A stretch of 64,000 nucleotides of DNA from Comamonas halotolerans (GTDB lineage: Bacteria; Pseudomonadota; Gammaproteobacteria; Burkholderiales; Burkholderiaceae_C). The position numbers and the translations under genes are program-made. The notes beneath the pieces are model-generated. The model was not told where the DNA came from. It saw nothing but the letters and a program-made list of their open reading frames with translations, and made no database searches. Every line of letters starts with the position of its first letter. Within the stretch, counting starts at the first letter, position 1. Location of the stretch: positions 124,001 through 188,000 of the forward strand of contig NZ_JASAUZ010000045.1 in NCBI RefSeq assembly GCF_030162935.1, given 5' to 3'. This document shows positions 15,722 to 23,899 of this stretch, in pieces.

Positions 15722-17521
15722 ATGAAGACTTTGCGCACACTTTTTCTCTCTTACAACATGCCGGACAAAGAAAAAAGGCAACTCGGCGCTCGCACGCAAT
15801 CTGTCTGGTTTGCACATCGGTTATCTGCTCAGGCCGCAGCACTGGTATTGACACTGTGGATCACGCTCTTTCTCAATCAGGCACTGTGGAAGCATCTTTG
15901 GGCGCTGCCTGATTTGGATGATGCCTGGGGTGCGAAGCGGCTGGTGCTTGCCGCCATGCTCGCTTGTGGCTGTTATCTGTGGCTGTTGCTGTGGTCATGG
16001 GCCAAAGTGCGGCGCTGGATGTGGTCTGCGACGCTGTTGCTAGCAGCTCTGGTGCAGTTTTATATGTTGCGTTATGGCGTGATGATGGATACGTCCATGG
16101 TGCGCAATGTGCTCAATACGAATACCCATGAAGCGTTGGCCTTGCTGACTTCTGCATTGCTGTGGCATGTGCTGGTGTTTGCAGGCGTGCCCATGGCGTG
16201 GCTGTGGTTGTGTGTGCATTTCAAGGCACAGTCCTGGAGCCAAGCACTCAGAAGCTCTGTGGCCTGGGGCGCAGCCATGGTGATGGTTACAGCGTTGCTG
16301 GTTGCGGTGGGCTATCAGATGACAGCGCCGATGGTGCGGACGCACAAAGCCATTCGTTACATGATGAATCCTCTGGCTGCGCTGGTTTCGGCCCATGATG
16401 TGGTGATCAAACCGTTGTGGCAGGAAAGAAGACCGCTGCACGACATTCGCGAAGGGTTGGCTCTGGGTAGAAGCTATGTGCAAAATCCACAGCAGGCGAT
16501 GACTGAAAAACCTCCGCTGCTGGTTTTGGTGGTGGGAGAGACCACGCGGGGCGACCATTTCTCGCTGAATGGCTATCCACGCTCCACAACACCAGAATTG
16601 GCCGCACGCGATGTGCTGAACTGGAGCAATGCGCAGTCTTGCGGAACCAGCACCAATGTCTCGGTGCCGTGCATGTTCTCGCACCTGGGACGGACGCAGT
16701 TCAAGCGCCGTGCTGCAGACTATCAAAATCTTCTGGATTTGCTACAGAACGCAGGGCTGGGGGTGAGCTGGCTGGACAACCAGGCAGGCTGTCAGGGTGT
16801 GTGCGCGCGGATTCCTTATCTGCAGGCCGACCATGTGGCAACACCCGATGCCATTCAGCGATGGTGCAAGAATGGTGAATGTCTGGATCGTTTGATGGTG
16901 GAGGTGCTGGACAAGCAACTGGCGAGCTTGCCAGCGGTGGCACGACAGCGGGGTGCAGTGCTGGTCTTGCACCAGATGGGCAGCCACGGTCCTGCGTACT
17001 ACCGACGTTCAGCAGCGGATACCAAGCGTTTTCAGGAGGAGTGTCAGAGCAACGAGATCGCCAGTTGCAGCCATGAGGCACTGGTGAATGCGTACGACAA
17101 CAGCATGGCGGAAACCGACAAGTTTCTGGCGCAGACCATTGACTGGCTCCAATCGCAGGCAGGCCATTACGCCACAAGCTTGCTGTATGTGTCCGATCAT
17201 GGCGAGTCTTTGGGAGAGGGTGGTGTGTACATGCACGCAGCACCTTACGACATGGCTCCCAGCGCGCAAACGCATATCCCCTGGGTGTGGTGGCCGGGCC
17301 AATTGCCATCACGTACCGGCGTGGACCTGGGCTGCGTAGCGAAAGCGACAGGGACACCGATTTCGCACGACAACTACTTCCATACGGTGTTGGGTTTGCT
17401 GGATGTGCAGACGCCGCACTATCAGGCTGCGTTGGATCTGCTTGCACCCTGTCGCTCAACGCATGCCATGGAGCCCTTTGACGCTCCAGACAAGCAGCGC
17501 TGGCTGGCTCAGAAGCGTTAA
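15722..17521 (+). CDS. eptA: EptA-type phosphoethanolamine--lipid A transferase
   Basis: Inner-membrane enzyme of the EptA/MCR family, which adds phosphoethanolamine to lipid A and lowers affinity for cationic peptides. There are five hydrophobic segments in the first 230 residues, then a periplasmic alkaline-phosphatase-fold domain. Metal and catalytic motifs are present: VVGETTRGDHFSLNGY, the Thr nucleophile segment CGTSTNVSVPCMFS, HQMGSHGP and YVSDHGESLGE. Several cysteine pairs typical of the family are present (QAGCQGVC, WCKNGEC). Start is uncertain: ATG 15722 or GTG 15710, neither with a clear ribosome site. Expression conditions are not visible; no two-component system is adjacent. Confidence 0.9.
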   Translation: MKTLRTLFLSYNMPDKEKRQLGARTQSVWFAHRLSAQAAALVLTLWITLFLNQALWKHLWALPDLDDAWGAKRLVLAAMLACGCYLWLLLWSWAKVRRWMWSATLLLAALVQFYMLRYGVMMDTSMVRNVLNTNTHEALALLTSALLWHVLVFAGVPMAWLWLCVHFKAQSWSQALRSSVAWGAAMVMVTALLVAVGYQMTAPMVRTHKAIRYMMNPLAALVSAHDVVIKPLWQERRPLHDIREGLALGRSYVQNPQQAMTEKPPLLVLVVGETTRGDHFSLNGYPRSTTPELAARDVLNWSNAQSCGTSTNVSVPCMFSHLGRTQFKRRAADYQNLLDLLQNAGLGVSWLDNQAGCQGVCARIPYLQADHVATPDAIQRWCKNGECLDRLMVEVLDKQLASLPAVARQRGAVLVLHQMGSHGPAYYRRSAADTKRFQEECQSNEIASCSHEALVNAYDNSMAETDKFLAQTIDWLQSQAGHYATSLLYVSDHGESLGEGGVYMHAAPYDMAPSAQTHIPWVWWPGQLPSRTGVDLGCVAKATGTPISHDNYFHTVLGLLDVQTPHYQAALDLLAPCRSTHAMEPFDAPDKQRWLAQKR

Positions 17522-17542
17522 AAAGAGCGGTTCGGGCTGTGG

Positions 17543-17977
17543 TCAGTTCTTGCTGGCATCTTGCTCAGCGGCCGCTTTTTCGTCAGCCAGCAGGTGCTCG
17601 CCAATTTGCTTCCAGGCCTTGGCGGCATCGTGTTCGCCAGCAAAGTGGTGGCAGCTGGCGGCTGTCATGGCGATGCGCCCATTTTCAGGGTCCAGGTCAA
17701 AAGCCAGTTCACACTGAGCTGCCGCGTTGCTCCACATCACCAAGGCGTTGGCGGATTCTTCTTTCTGGAGTGCATAGGCTTCTGCCATCCACGCCTGAGC
17801 GAGCCGAAAAGCGGCTTCTGCGTGCATGGGCTCGGCTTTGTGAGCATGAAAAAAATGTTTGCCCGCTTCCTGCCACAGTGCGCGAGCGCGTTGGAAGTCG
17901 GTGGTGGCGGCCTGCTGGGCCTGTGCAACCAAGGCGTTGCCGGATTGCAGGTGCTGTTCAAAACTCAATGCAGTCAT
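17543..17977 (-). CDS. Hypothetical small helical (TPR-like) protein
   Basis: A 144-residue protein with no signal peptide or membrane segment. It is rich in Ala, Gln and Glu, and its spacing of Ala, Trp and Leu (ARALWQEAGKHFFHAHK, EAAFRLAQAWMAEAYAL, ANALVMWSNAAAQCELAF) looks like two to three tetratricopeptide-type helical hairpins, suggesting a protein-binding role. No catalytic motif is seen. It converges with the EptA-type gene and is divergent from the dioxygenase gene. I do not recognise a named family. Confidence 0.6.
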   Translation of the reverse strand: MTALSFEQHLQSGNALVAQAQQAATTDFQRARALWQEAGKHFFHAHKAEPMHAEAAFRLAQAWMAEAYALQKEESANALVMWSNAAAQCELAFDLDPENGRIAMTAASCHHFAGEHDAAKAWKQIGEHLLADEKAAAEQDASKN

Positions 17978-18179
17978 GGTGCGAAGGCAGTCTCTCAGAG
18001 ATGTGCATTGTGACCTGCAGCGTTTAAGCGTGCGCGACAGCTGACTTCTTCGCCCGAGAGCCCGGGTGCGTCGGGCTTACTCGTTTTATGCATAAGCATG
18101 CTTGAAAAGCTTCGTTCACAGCAGAGGACGCAATTTCTAGACTGGCTGCAGTCTTGTGATTGTTGGAAGGAATCGCGCC

Positions 18180-19115
18180 ATGTCTGTTGCTTTTGCCGTC
18201 GAGGCTCCTGCTGTTGTATCTCGTACCTCTGTGGTTGCTGACCGTGTGGCAGACACGGCAGCGTTTCGCATCATTCCATTGCAAGGCAGTGTGGGGGAGC
18301 TGGGCGCTGAAGTAGTGGGTTTGGATCTGTCCCAACCGCTGTCCGCCGTTGATTTTGATCGCCTGCAGCAGGCGCACTGGAAGCACCATGTGCTGGTGTT
18401 TCGCGACCTGCGTATCACTCCGGCGCAGCAGGTTGCATTCAGCCGTCTTTGGGGACCGCTGCAAATTCATGTATTGCGCCAGTTTCAGTTGCCCGGTCAT
18501 CCAGAAATCCTGCAGGTCTCCAATATCCGCGACTCCAAAGGCCACCCTGAAGGCCTGGGCGATGCTGGTCAGATGTGGCATTCCGATCTGTCTTACAAGG
18601 AAGTGCCCAGTCTGGGCAGTTTGCTGCATGCGCAGGAACTGCCCTGCGAAGGGGGCGATACCTTGTTTGCCGATCAGCATGCCGCCTACGACGCTTTGCC
18701 CCTGGCTCTGAAGCAGCAACTGGCGGGGCTGCAGGCGGAGCATAGCTATCTGCTGCACTACAACGCCAACAGCCCATGGCGGCCCAAGCTGACCCAGTCG
18801 CAGATAGATGAAGTCAAACCGGCAGTGCACCCGGTGGTGACCACGCACCCTGGCAATGGTCGCAAGGCGTTGTTTGTCAGCGAGCATTTCACCAGCCGGA
18901 TTGTCGGCCTGCCGGAAGACGAAAGTCGTGATTTGCTGCAGCAGCTGTTTGCACACAGCGTGCAGCCACAGTTTGTTTACCGTCACCACTGGCAACCGCA
19001 CGACATGGTGTTTTGGGACAACCGTTCGGTGCTGCATCTGGCAGCGGGCACGCCTGAGCATCTGCGCCGCAAGCTTTATCGCACCACGGTTGAAGGCAGC
19101 AAACCCCAGGCCTGA
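18180..19115 (+). CDS. TauD/TfdA family Fe(II)/2-oxoglutarate dioxygenase (first copy)
   Basis: A 311-residue dioxygenase that would hydroxylate its substrate using Fe(II), O2 and 2-oxoglutarate; TauD itself releases sulfite from taurine. Iron ligands are H134 and D136 in QMWHSDLSY and a distal His near 286 in RSVLHLAAG; the 2-oxoglutarate arginine is near 301 in KLYRTT. ATG 18180 has GAAGGAA eight bases upstream; an in-frame start at 18156 lacks this. It heads a gene run with an SsuABC/TauABC-like transporter, suggesting that the imported compound is its substrate, probably a sulfonate, sulfate ester or similar acid. Confidence 0.87.
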   Translation: MSVAFAVEAPAVVSRTSVVADRVADTAAFRIIPLQGSVGELGAEVVGLDLSQPLSAVDFDRLQQAHWKHHVLVFRDLRITPAQQVAFSRLWGPLQIHVLRQFQLPGHPEILQVSNIRDSKGHPEGLGDAGQMWHSDLSYKEVPSLGSLLHAQELPCEGGDTLFADQHAAYDALPLALKQQLAGLQAEHSYLLHYNANSPWRPKLTQSQIDEVKPAVHPVVTTHPGNGRKALFVSEHFTSRIVGLPEDESRDLLQQLFAHSVQPQFVYRHHWQPHDMVFWDNRSVLHLAAGTPEHLRRKLYRTTVEGSKPQA

Positions 19116-19232
19116 TCGCCACCGCTCTTCCCGCATGCGCTTTGAAGTTGCTCTCGCCACGCACGCTGCGAGTGGCTGTAGCCGCGCCTTCTGAAATCCG
19201 GCCACTGCTTCTGTATCGAATTGGAACTCTCT

Positions 19233-20276
19233 ATGTCTTTGACTCCGTCTTTCTTCCGTTTACGCCGCACCCTCACGGGCGCATTCGCCGCTTCTACTGT
19301 CATGGCTGCCGCTCTCAGCGCTCCTGTGGCAGCCCATGCCAAAGAGGGCGAGCTGCGCATTGCCCAGCAGTTCGGCATTGTTTACCTGCTGCTGAATGTG
19401 GCGCAGGAACAAAAACTGATTGAAAAGCACGGCAAGGCACAGGGCGTGGATATCAAGGTGGAGCTGCTGCAATTTTCCGGTGGGCCGGTGATCAACGACG
19501 CCTTGCTGGCGGGCAAGGTGGACATTGCCGGTGCTGGCGTAGGCCCGCTGTTCACGCTCTGGGATCGCACCAAGGGCAGGCAGAACGTCAAAGGCGTGGC
19601 TTCGCTGGGTAACTTTCCCTACCAGTTGGTGAGCATCAACCCCAAGGTCAAGACGATTGCCGACTTCAGCGACAAGGACCGCATCGCGCTGCCTGCGGTG
19701 GGAGTGTCTGTGCAGGCACGTTTGTTGCAAATGGCGGTGGCCAAGCAATGGGGGCTTTCGGAATTCCAGCGGCTGGATAAATTTCAGGTGGCTTTACCCC
19801 ATCCGGAAGCAGTCGCGGCTTTGCTCAAAGGGGGTACAGAGATCAATGCGCACTTTGGCAGCCCACCGTTTCATCAGCAGGAACTGGCAGGCAATCCTGA
19901 CGCACATGTGGTGCTGAACTCTTACGACGTTCAAGGTGGTCCGGCCTCGTCCACAGTGCTGTACACCACGGAAAAGTACAAGAACGAGAGCCCAAAAACC
20001 TACCGCGCATTCCTGGATGCGCTGTATGAAGCTGCGCAGTTTGTGCAGCAAAACCCGGAGCAGGCCGCCGACATCTATTTGAAAGCCAGCGGTGCCAAAC
20101 AGGATCGCAAACTGGTGCTGGAGGTGATCAAGGATCCGCTGGTGCAGTTCACCGTGCAGCCACAGCGCACCTTGGGCCTGGGGCAATTCATGCACAGCGT
20201 GGGAGTCATCAAGAACTCACCCACGCAGCTGTCTGACTACTTCTTTGACGACCCGCGTGTGACGGGCGGCAACTGA
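19233..20276 (+). CDS. ABC transporter substrate-binding protein, SsuA/TauA (NMT1-like) family
   Basis: Periplasmic binding protein of 347 residues. A twin-arginine-free signal peptide (hydrophobic core, ending AAHAKEG) precedes a NitT/TauT-type domain: LRIAQQFGIVYLLLNVAQEQ, ALLAGKVDIAGAGVGPLF, and AALLKGGTEINAHFGSPPF. The Pro/Gly-rich hinge pattern and length fit alkanesulfonate- or taurine-binding proteins, but the ligand is not readable. ATG 19233 with GGAA just upstream is preferred over the TTG at 19221. It lies 117 bp after the dioxygenase and 27 bp before the ATPase, so the genes are probably one operon. Confidence 0.85.
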   Translation: MSLTPSFFRLRRTLTGAFAASTVMAAALSAPVAAHAKEGELRIAQQFGIVYLLLNVAQEQKLIEKHGKAQGVDIKVELLQFSGGPVINDALLAGKVDIAGAGVGPLFTLWDRTKGRQNVKGVASLGNFPYQLVSINPKVKTIADFSDKDRIALPAVGVSVQARLLQMAVAKQWGLSEFQRLDKFQVALPHPEAVAALLKGGTEINAHFGSPPFHQQELAGNPDAHVVLNSYDVQGGPASSTVLYTTEKYKNESPKTYRAFLDALYEAAQFVQQNPEQAADIYLKASGAKQDRKLVLEVIKDPLVQFTVQPQRTLGLGQFMHSVGVIKNSPTQLSDYFFDDPRVTGGN

Positions 20277-20303
20277 TCTGGAACCCAAGGAAAGGAGCCT
20301 CCC

Positions 20304-21380
20304 ATGCCACGTCTTGCACATGCCTTCGTTCGCAGCACAGCAGTCGCGCCGGTGAAGCCCTCCCTGGCCCAGCGGTTCTGGCAGCGCTGGGCCGCTGAAT
20401 GGGAAGGCCCAAGCGGTAGCTGGAGTAGCGATCTGGCAGAGCCGGACGATAGGCTTGCCTCTGGTCGCAGCGCAGGAGCTGTGAATGCGCCTGAATCAAG
20501 TGCTGTATCTGCTGTGGTGACACCGTTGTTGCAAATCCAGGATGTGAGTCTGATCTATGCCACCGCCAAGCAGCAGGTGCGTGCCACACACCGTGTGAGT
20601 CTGGATGTGCATGAAGGTGACCGCTTTGTGCTGCTGGGCGCATCAGGTTGCGGCAAAAGCAGTTTGCTCAAAGCGCTGGGTGGTTTCATCGATCCAGCAG
20701 AAGGGCAGATTTTGCTGGACGGTAAGGCCGTGTATGGACCAGGGCCGGATCGCGTGGTGGTGTTTCAGGAGTTTGATCAGCTGCCTCCGTGGAAAACCGT
20801 GCGTGAGAACGTGATGTTTCCCTTGCTGGCCTCGGGGCAGTTGGGCCGCGAGGCAGCCCGTTCCCGCGCCGATGCGGTGATCGAGAAGGTGGGGCTTGCG
20901 CAATTTGCCGATGCGCATCCGCACCAGCTCTCTGGGGGGATGAAACAACGTGTGGCCATTGCCCGCGCACTGGCCATGCAACCGCGCGTGCTGCTGATGG
21001 ACGAGCCGTTTGCTGCGCTGGATGCGCTGACACGCCGCCGCATGCAAGAGGAGTTGCTGGCGCTGTGGGAAGAGTTTCGCTTCACGCTGGTTTTCGTGAC
21101 CCATTCCATTGAAGAGGCGCTGGTGGTGGGCAACCGCATTGCCATCCTCTCACCCCATCCAGGGCGGGTGCGAGCGGAGATCAACAGTCACCAGTTTGAT
21201 TTGTCCAGCCAAGGCAGTGCGGCATTCCAGGCGACGGCACAGCGCATTCACCGTTTGCTGTTTGAGCCCGCCCCTGGGGTAACGGTCATACCTGCCACAC
21301 AGCCCATGCCTTCAGCGGTGGAGCGAGAAGCTGAAGCCACCCGTGCTCCCGCCTGGGTCTCGACTCCTGTCAGCTTGTGA
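20304..21380 (+). CDS. ABC transporter ATP-binding protein, SsuB/TauB type, with N-terminal extension
   Basis: Cytoplasmic ATPase for the sulfonate-type importer; 358 residues. Walker A GASGCGKSS, Q-loop VVFQEFDQL, signature LSGGMKQRVAIARAL, Walker B VLLMDEPFAALD and the switch His in FVTHSIEEAL are intact. The nucleotide-binding domain begins near residue 73; before it is a polar, probably disordered extension absent from typical SsuB/TauB. The extension appears genuine because AAGGAG sits eight bases before ATG 20304. A Pro/Ala-rich tail of about 40 residues follows the domain. It overlaps or abuts the permease gene, implying translational coupling. Confidence 0.88.
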   Translation: MPRLAHAFVRSTAVAPVKPSLAQRFWQRWAAEWEGPSGSWSSDLAEPDDRLASGRSAGAVNAPESSAVSAVVTPLLQIQDVSLIYATAKQQVRATHRVSLDVHEGDRFVLLGASGCGKSSLLKALGGFIDPAEGQILLDGKAVYGPGPDRVVVFQEFDQLPPWKTVRENVMFPLLASGQLGREAARSRADAVIEKVGLAQFADAHPHQLSGGMKQRVAIARALAMQPRVLLMDEPFAALDALTRRRMQEELLALWEEFRFTLVFVTHSIEEALVVGNRIAILSPHPGRVRAEINSHQFDLSSQGSAAFQATAQRIHRLLFEPAPGVTVIPATQPMPSAVEREAEATRAPAWVSTPVSL

Positions 21381-21388
21381 GTGTAGCC

Positions 21389-22336
21389 ATGTCTGTTTTG
21401 CCTTTGCCTACTGCAGCTTCTGCTTCTGCTTCTGCACAAACTCACTCCCATCCTGCATCCAGTGAGCATGCAGCGGCGGTACCGCCCATTCGTGCCGAAT
21501 ATGAGCGTGCCTTGCCGCCGCTGGGGGATGTAACTCCAACTCGTCCACTGGCGTGGACAGCGAGGCTTTGGAGGCTGGCCGCCGTGCGCCGTTTGTTGAT
21601 CCTGGGGTTGCTGGCGCTAGCCTGGCAGGCACTGGCAGTATGGCAAGACAACGAGTTGCTATTGCCCAGCTTTACCTCGACGTTGCAAGCTCTTCTGGAT
21701 GGCTGGGGCAGCGGTGAATTGCTGGGAAAAGTTGCTATTTCGCTTGGTGTGTTGGTGCAGGGCTATCTGCTGGGAATTGTGGGGGCACTGGTGCTGACCA
21801 CGCTGGCGGTGTCGACGCAGCTGGGGCGAGATTTGCTCACCACGCTCACCAGCATGTTCAATCCATTGCCAGCCATTGCGCTGTTGCCGCTGGCATTGTT
21901 GTGGTTTGGGCTGGGCCAGGGCAGCTTGCTGTTTGTGCTGGTGCATTCGGTTTTGTGGCCGCTGGCACTCAACACCTATGCGGGCTTTCAGGCTGTACCC
22001 GATACCTTGCGCATGGCCGGGCGCAACTATGGGTTGAGCGGTGTGCGGTATGTGGTGCAAATCCTCATCCCGGCCGCTTTGCCTTCCATTCTTTCTGGGC
22101 TCAAGATCGCCTGGGCGTTTGCATGGCGTACCTTGATTGCAGCGGAGCTGGTGTTTGGCGCATCTTCTGGCAAAGGCGGGCTGGGGTGGTACATCTTCCA
22201 GAACCGCAATGAACTCTATACCGACAAGGTGTTCGCAGGCTTGCTGACGGTGATTGGAATCGGCTTGCTGGTCGAGACTCTGGGCTTTCACACGCTGGAG
22301 CGGCTGACAGTACGTAAATGGGGGGCACAGCGTTAA
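21389..22336 (+). CDS. ABC transporter permease, SsuC/TauC type
   Basis: Inner-membrane permease of the BPD transporter family, 315 residues. After a polar 60-residue N-terminus rich in Ala/Ser there are about six hydrophobic segments. The cytoplasmic coupling loop EAA motif is recognisable as RMAGRNYGLSGVRYVVQILIPAALPSI (family consensus A-A-G-x9-I-x-L-P), split here for brevity into AGRNYGLSG and ILIPAALPSI. GTG 21377, overlapping the ATPase stop codon, is an alternative start. It completes a binding protein-ATPase-permease set for a sulfonate- or nitrate/taurine-type substrate. Confidence 0.87.
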   Translation: MSVLPLPTAASASASAQTHSHPASSEHAAAVPPIRAEYERALPPLGDVTPTRPLAWTARLWRLAAVRRLLILGLLALAWQALAVWQDNELLLPSFTSTLQALLDGWGSGELLGKVAISLGVLVQGYLLGIVGALVLTTLAVSTQLGRDLLTTLTSMFNPLPAIALLPLALLWFGLGQGSLLFVLVHSVLWPLALNTYAGFQAVPDTLRMAGRNYGLSGVRYVVQILIPAALPSILSGLKIAWAFAWRTLIAAELVFGASSGKGGLGWYIFQNRNELYTDKVFAGLLTVIGIGLLVETLGFHTLERLTVRKWGAQR

Positions 22337-22779
22337 AGCTGTTCAGCACGGCCTGTACGCAAGCTTGTCGCAAAGCGGTTTGCGGTATTTGAAACTGGCA
22401 GCAGTGGCGTTTAGTCGCTATAGATGGAGTGCGTGTGGCTGAGCTTGCAGTTTCTGTCGTGCAGCGCATAACTGACCATGTGAAGGTGCTTTGGCGCTGT
22501 GCCAGAAGAATTGCTCGCGCTGTGTTAGGTGCAAAGAGGGGTGAGTTTTTGAGCGTGTCTGGATTGTTCCTTGAAAAAATCTTTCCAACTCCAGAAAAAA
22601 GACGCAGCAGTTTTGCGGTGTGCCGAATGCCTGTTCGGGGCAGCATTTGGATGCAGTGCCCGTGAAGGTGGCACTGCAAAGCTAGATTTAACCGCCAGCA
22701 CTGCCAAGCACTGCAGGTTTGCGCCATGCAGTCTAGGATGAAGCTTTCGGGTTAACCCTTGTCTTTTGGGTAATACAGC
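22337..22779. other. 443-bp gap between permease and second dioxygenase
   Basis: No credible gene. It holds an inverted repeat TGCAGTGCC-N9-GGCACTGCA at 22652-22678 and two further nearby GCACTGC copies, about 100 bp before the second dioxygenase start. This suggests a regulator-binding site and a separate promoter for that gene. Confidence 0.5.
22652..22678. promoter_or_regulatory. Inverted repeat, possible operator
   Basis: Two perfect 9-bp arms separated by nine bases. The spacing would suit a LysR- or GntR-type dimer, or an mRNA hairpin. No regulator gene is adjacent. Confidence 0.4.
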
Positions 22780-23775
22780 GTGAGCATCATTCTTCAAAAA
22801 CCTTTAACTGGCCCCGCAGCATGGCGCGGCGAAGATCTGGCCGGTGATACTTCATGGATTCACCAGCTCAGTCAAGACGCGATTGCTGCGCTGGATTTTG
22901 CGCTGGCACACCTGAAGGCCAAAGGCTTGGCATTCCCCCATTTTTCGCAAACAGACTTTCCTTTGTCTGAAAACTTCCGTGCAGCGTTGCGCGCCCATGC
23001 GGACACACTGGAAAACGGGCGTGGCTTTCTGGTGCTGCGCGGCTTGCCCGTTGAGCGCTATAGCGACGCAGAGATCAATGCCATCTATTACGGCGTCGGG
23101 CTGCATCTGGGCCAGCCTGTACGCCAGAATCCGCGCGGTGATTTGCTGGGTTTGGTGATGAACGTGGGCGACAAGACCAAAAAAACCACGCGTGTCTATG
23201 AAACCAACAGCTATTTGCCCTATCACACGGATCCATCGGATGTAGTGGGTCTGCTGTGTGTGCGCAAAGCCAAGGAAGGCGGGCTGTCCAGCTTGGTGAG
23301 CGTGGGTGCGATCTACAACGAAATCTTGCGTACACACCCGGAGTACCTGGCACTTTACTATCGCCAGTGGTACTGCGCACACCTGTGCGAACAGGGTGAT
23401 GAGCCGGGCCTGACGCCTATTTTTAGCTTCCATCAGGGCAAGCTCAGCTGTCGCTATTTGCGCCAGTATCTGGAGCTGGGCCATGAAATGAAAAACCTGC
23501 CGTTGAGTCCGGTGGAGATCGAGGCGCTGGACCTGTTTGACCAGATCATCCATATGCCCGAGCTACGCCTGGACATGATGCTGGAGCCCGGTGACATGCA
23601 GTTTGCCAACAACTATGCGGTGCTGCATTCGCGCAATGGATTTGAAGACTTTGACGAACCCGAGCAGCGCCGCAAACTGCTGCGCCTGTGGTTGAAGATG
23701 CCCAACGCCCGTGCATTGGCGCCGGAGTTCCCTGGACGCAATGGCTTTCCGGAGCAAGTGGCTGCGGTGGCCTGA
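22780..23775 (+). CDS. TauD/TfdA family Fe(II)/2-oxoglutarate dioxygenase (second copy)
   Basis: A 331-residue dioxygenase of a different subgroup from the first. Iron ligands are about H149 and D151 in YLPYHTDPSD, with a distal His in AVLHSRNGFED and the co-substrate arginine in RRKLLRLWLK. The region MNVGDKTKKTTRVYETNS is typical of a clade of uncharacterised TauD-like enzymes. The start codon is GTG with only a weak ribosome site. It is separated from the transporter by 443 bp, so it may have its own promoter. Substrate is unknown; proximity suggests the imported compound or its product. Confidence 0.82.
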   Translation: MSIILQKPLTGPAAWRGEDLAGDTSWIHQLSQDAIAALDFALAHLKAKGLAFPHFSQTDFPLSENFRAALRAHADTLENGRGFLVLRGLPVERYSDAEINAIYYGVGLHLGQPVRQNPRGDLLGLVMNVGDKTKKTTRVYETNSYLPYHTDPSDVVGLLCVRKAKEGGLSSLVSVGAIYNEILRTHPEYLALYYRQWYCAHLCEQGDEPGLTPIFSFHQGKLSCRYLRQYLELGHEMKNLPLSPVEIEALDLFDQIIHMPELRLDMMLEPGDMQFANNYAVLHSRNGFEDFDEPEQRRKLLRLWLKMPNARALAPEFPGRNGFPEQVAAVA

Positions 23776-23899
23776 CTCACAGGCCTTTTTACCTGCCCCA
23801 CGCAGTTGCTGCTACCCAGTGATGGCGATGCGATAAAGCGCATGTCTTGGGCAAGGAATGCGCCCATGAAAGGCCGCCAAGTCTTTGGTAGCCTTTTTG

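Noticed and set aside
22660-22690. TGGCAC-like sequence that could be a sigma-54 -24 element
   Set aside because: The required -12 GC element at the right spacing is not present.
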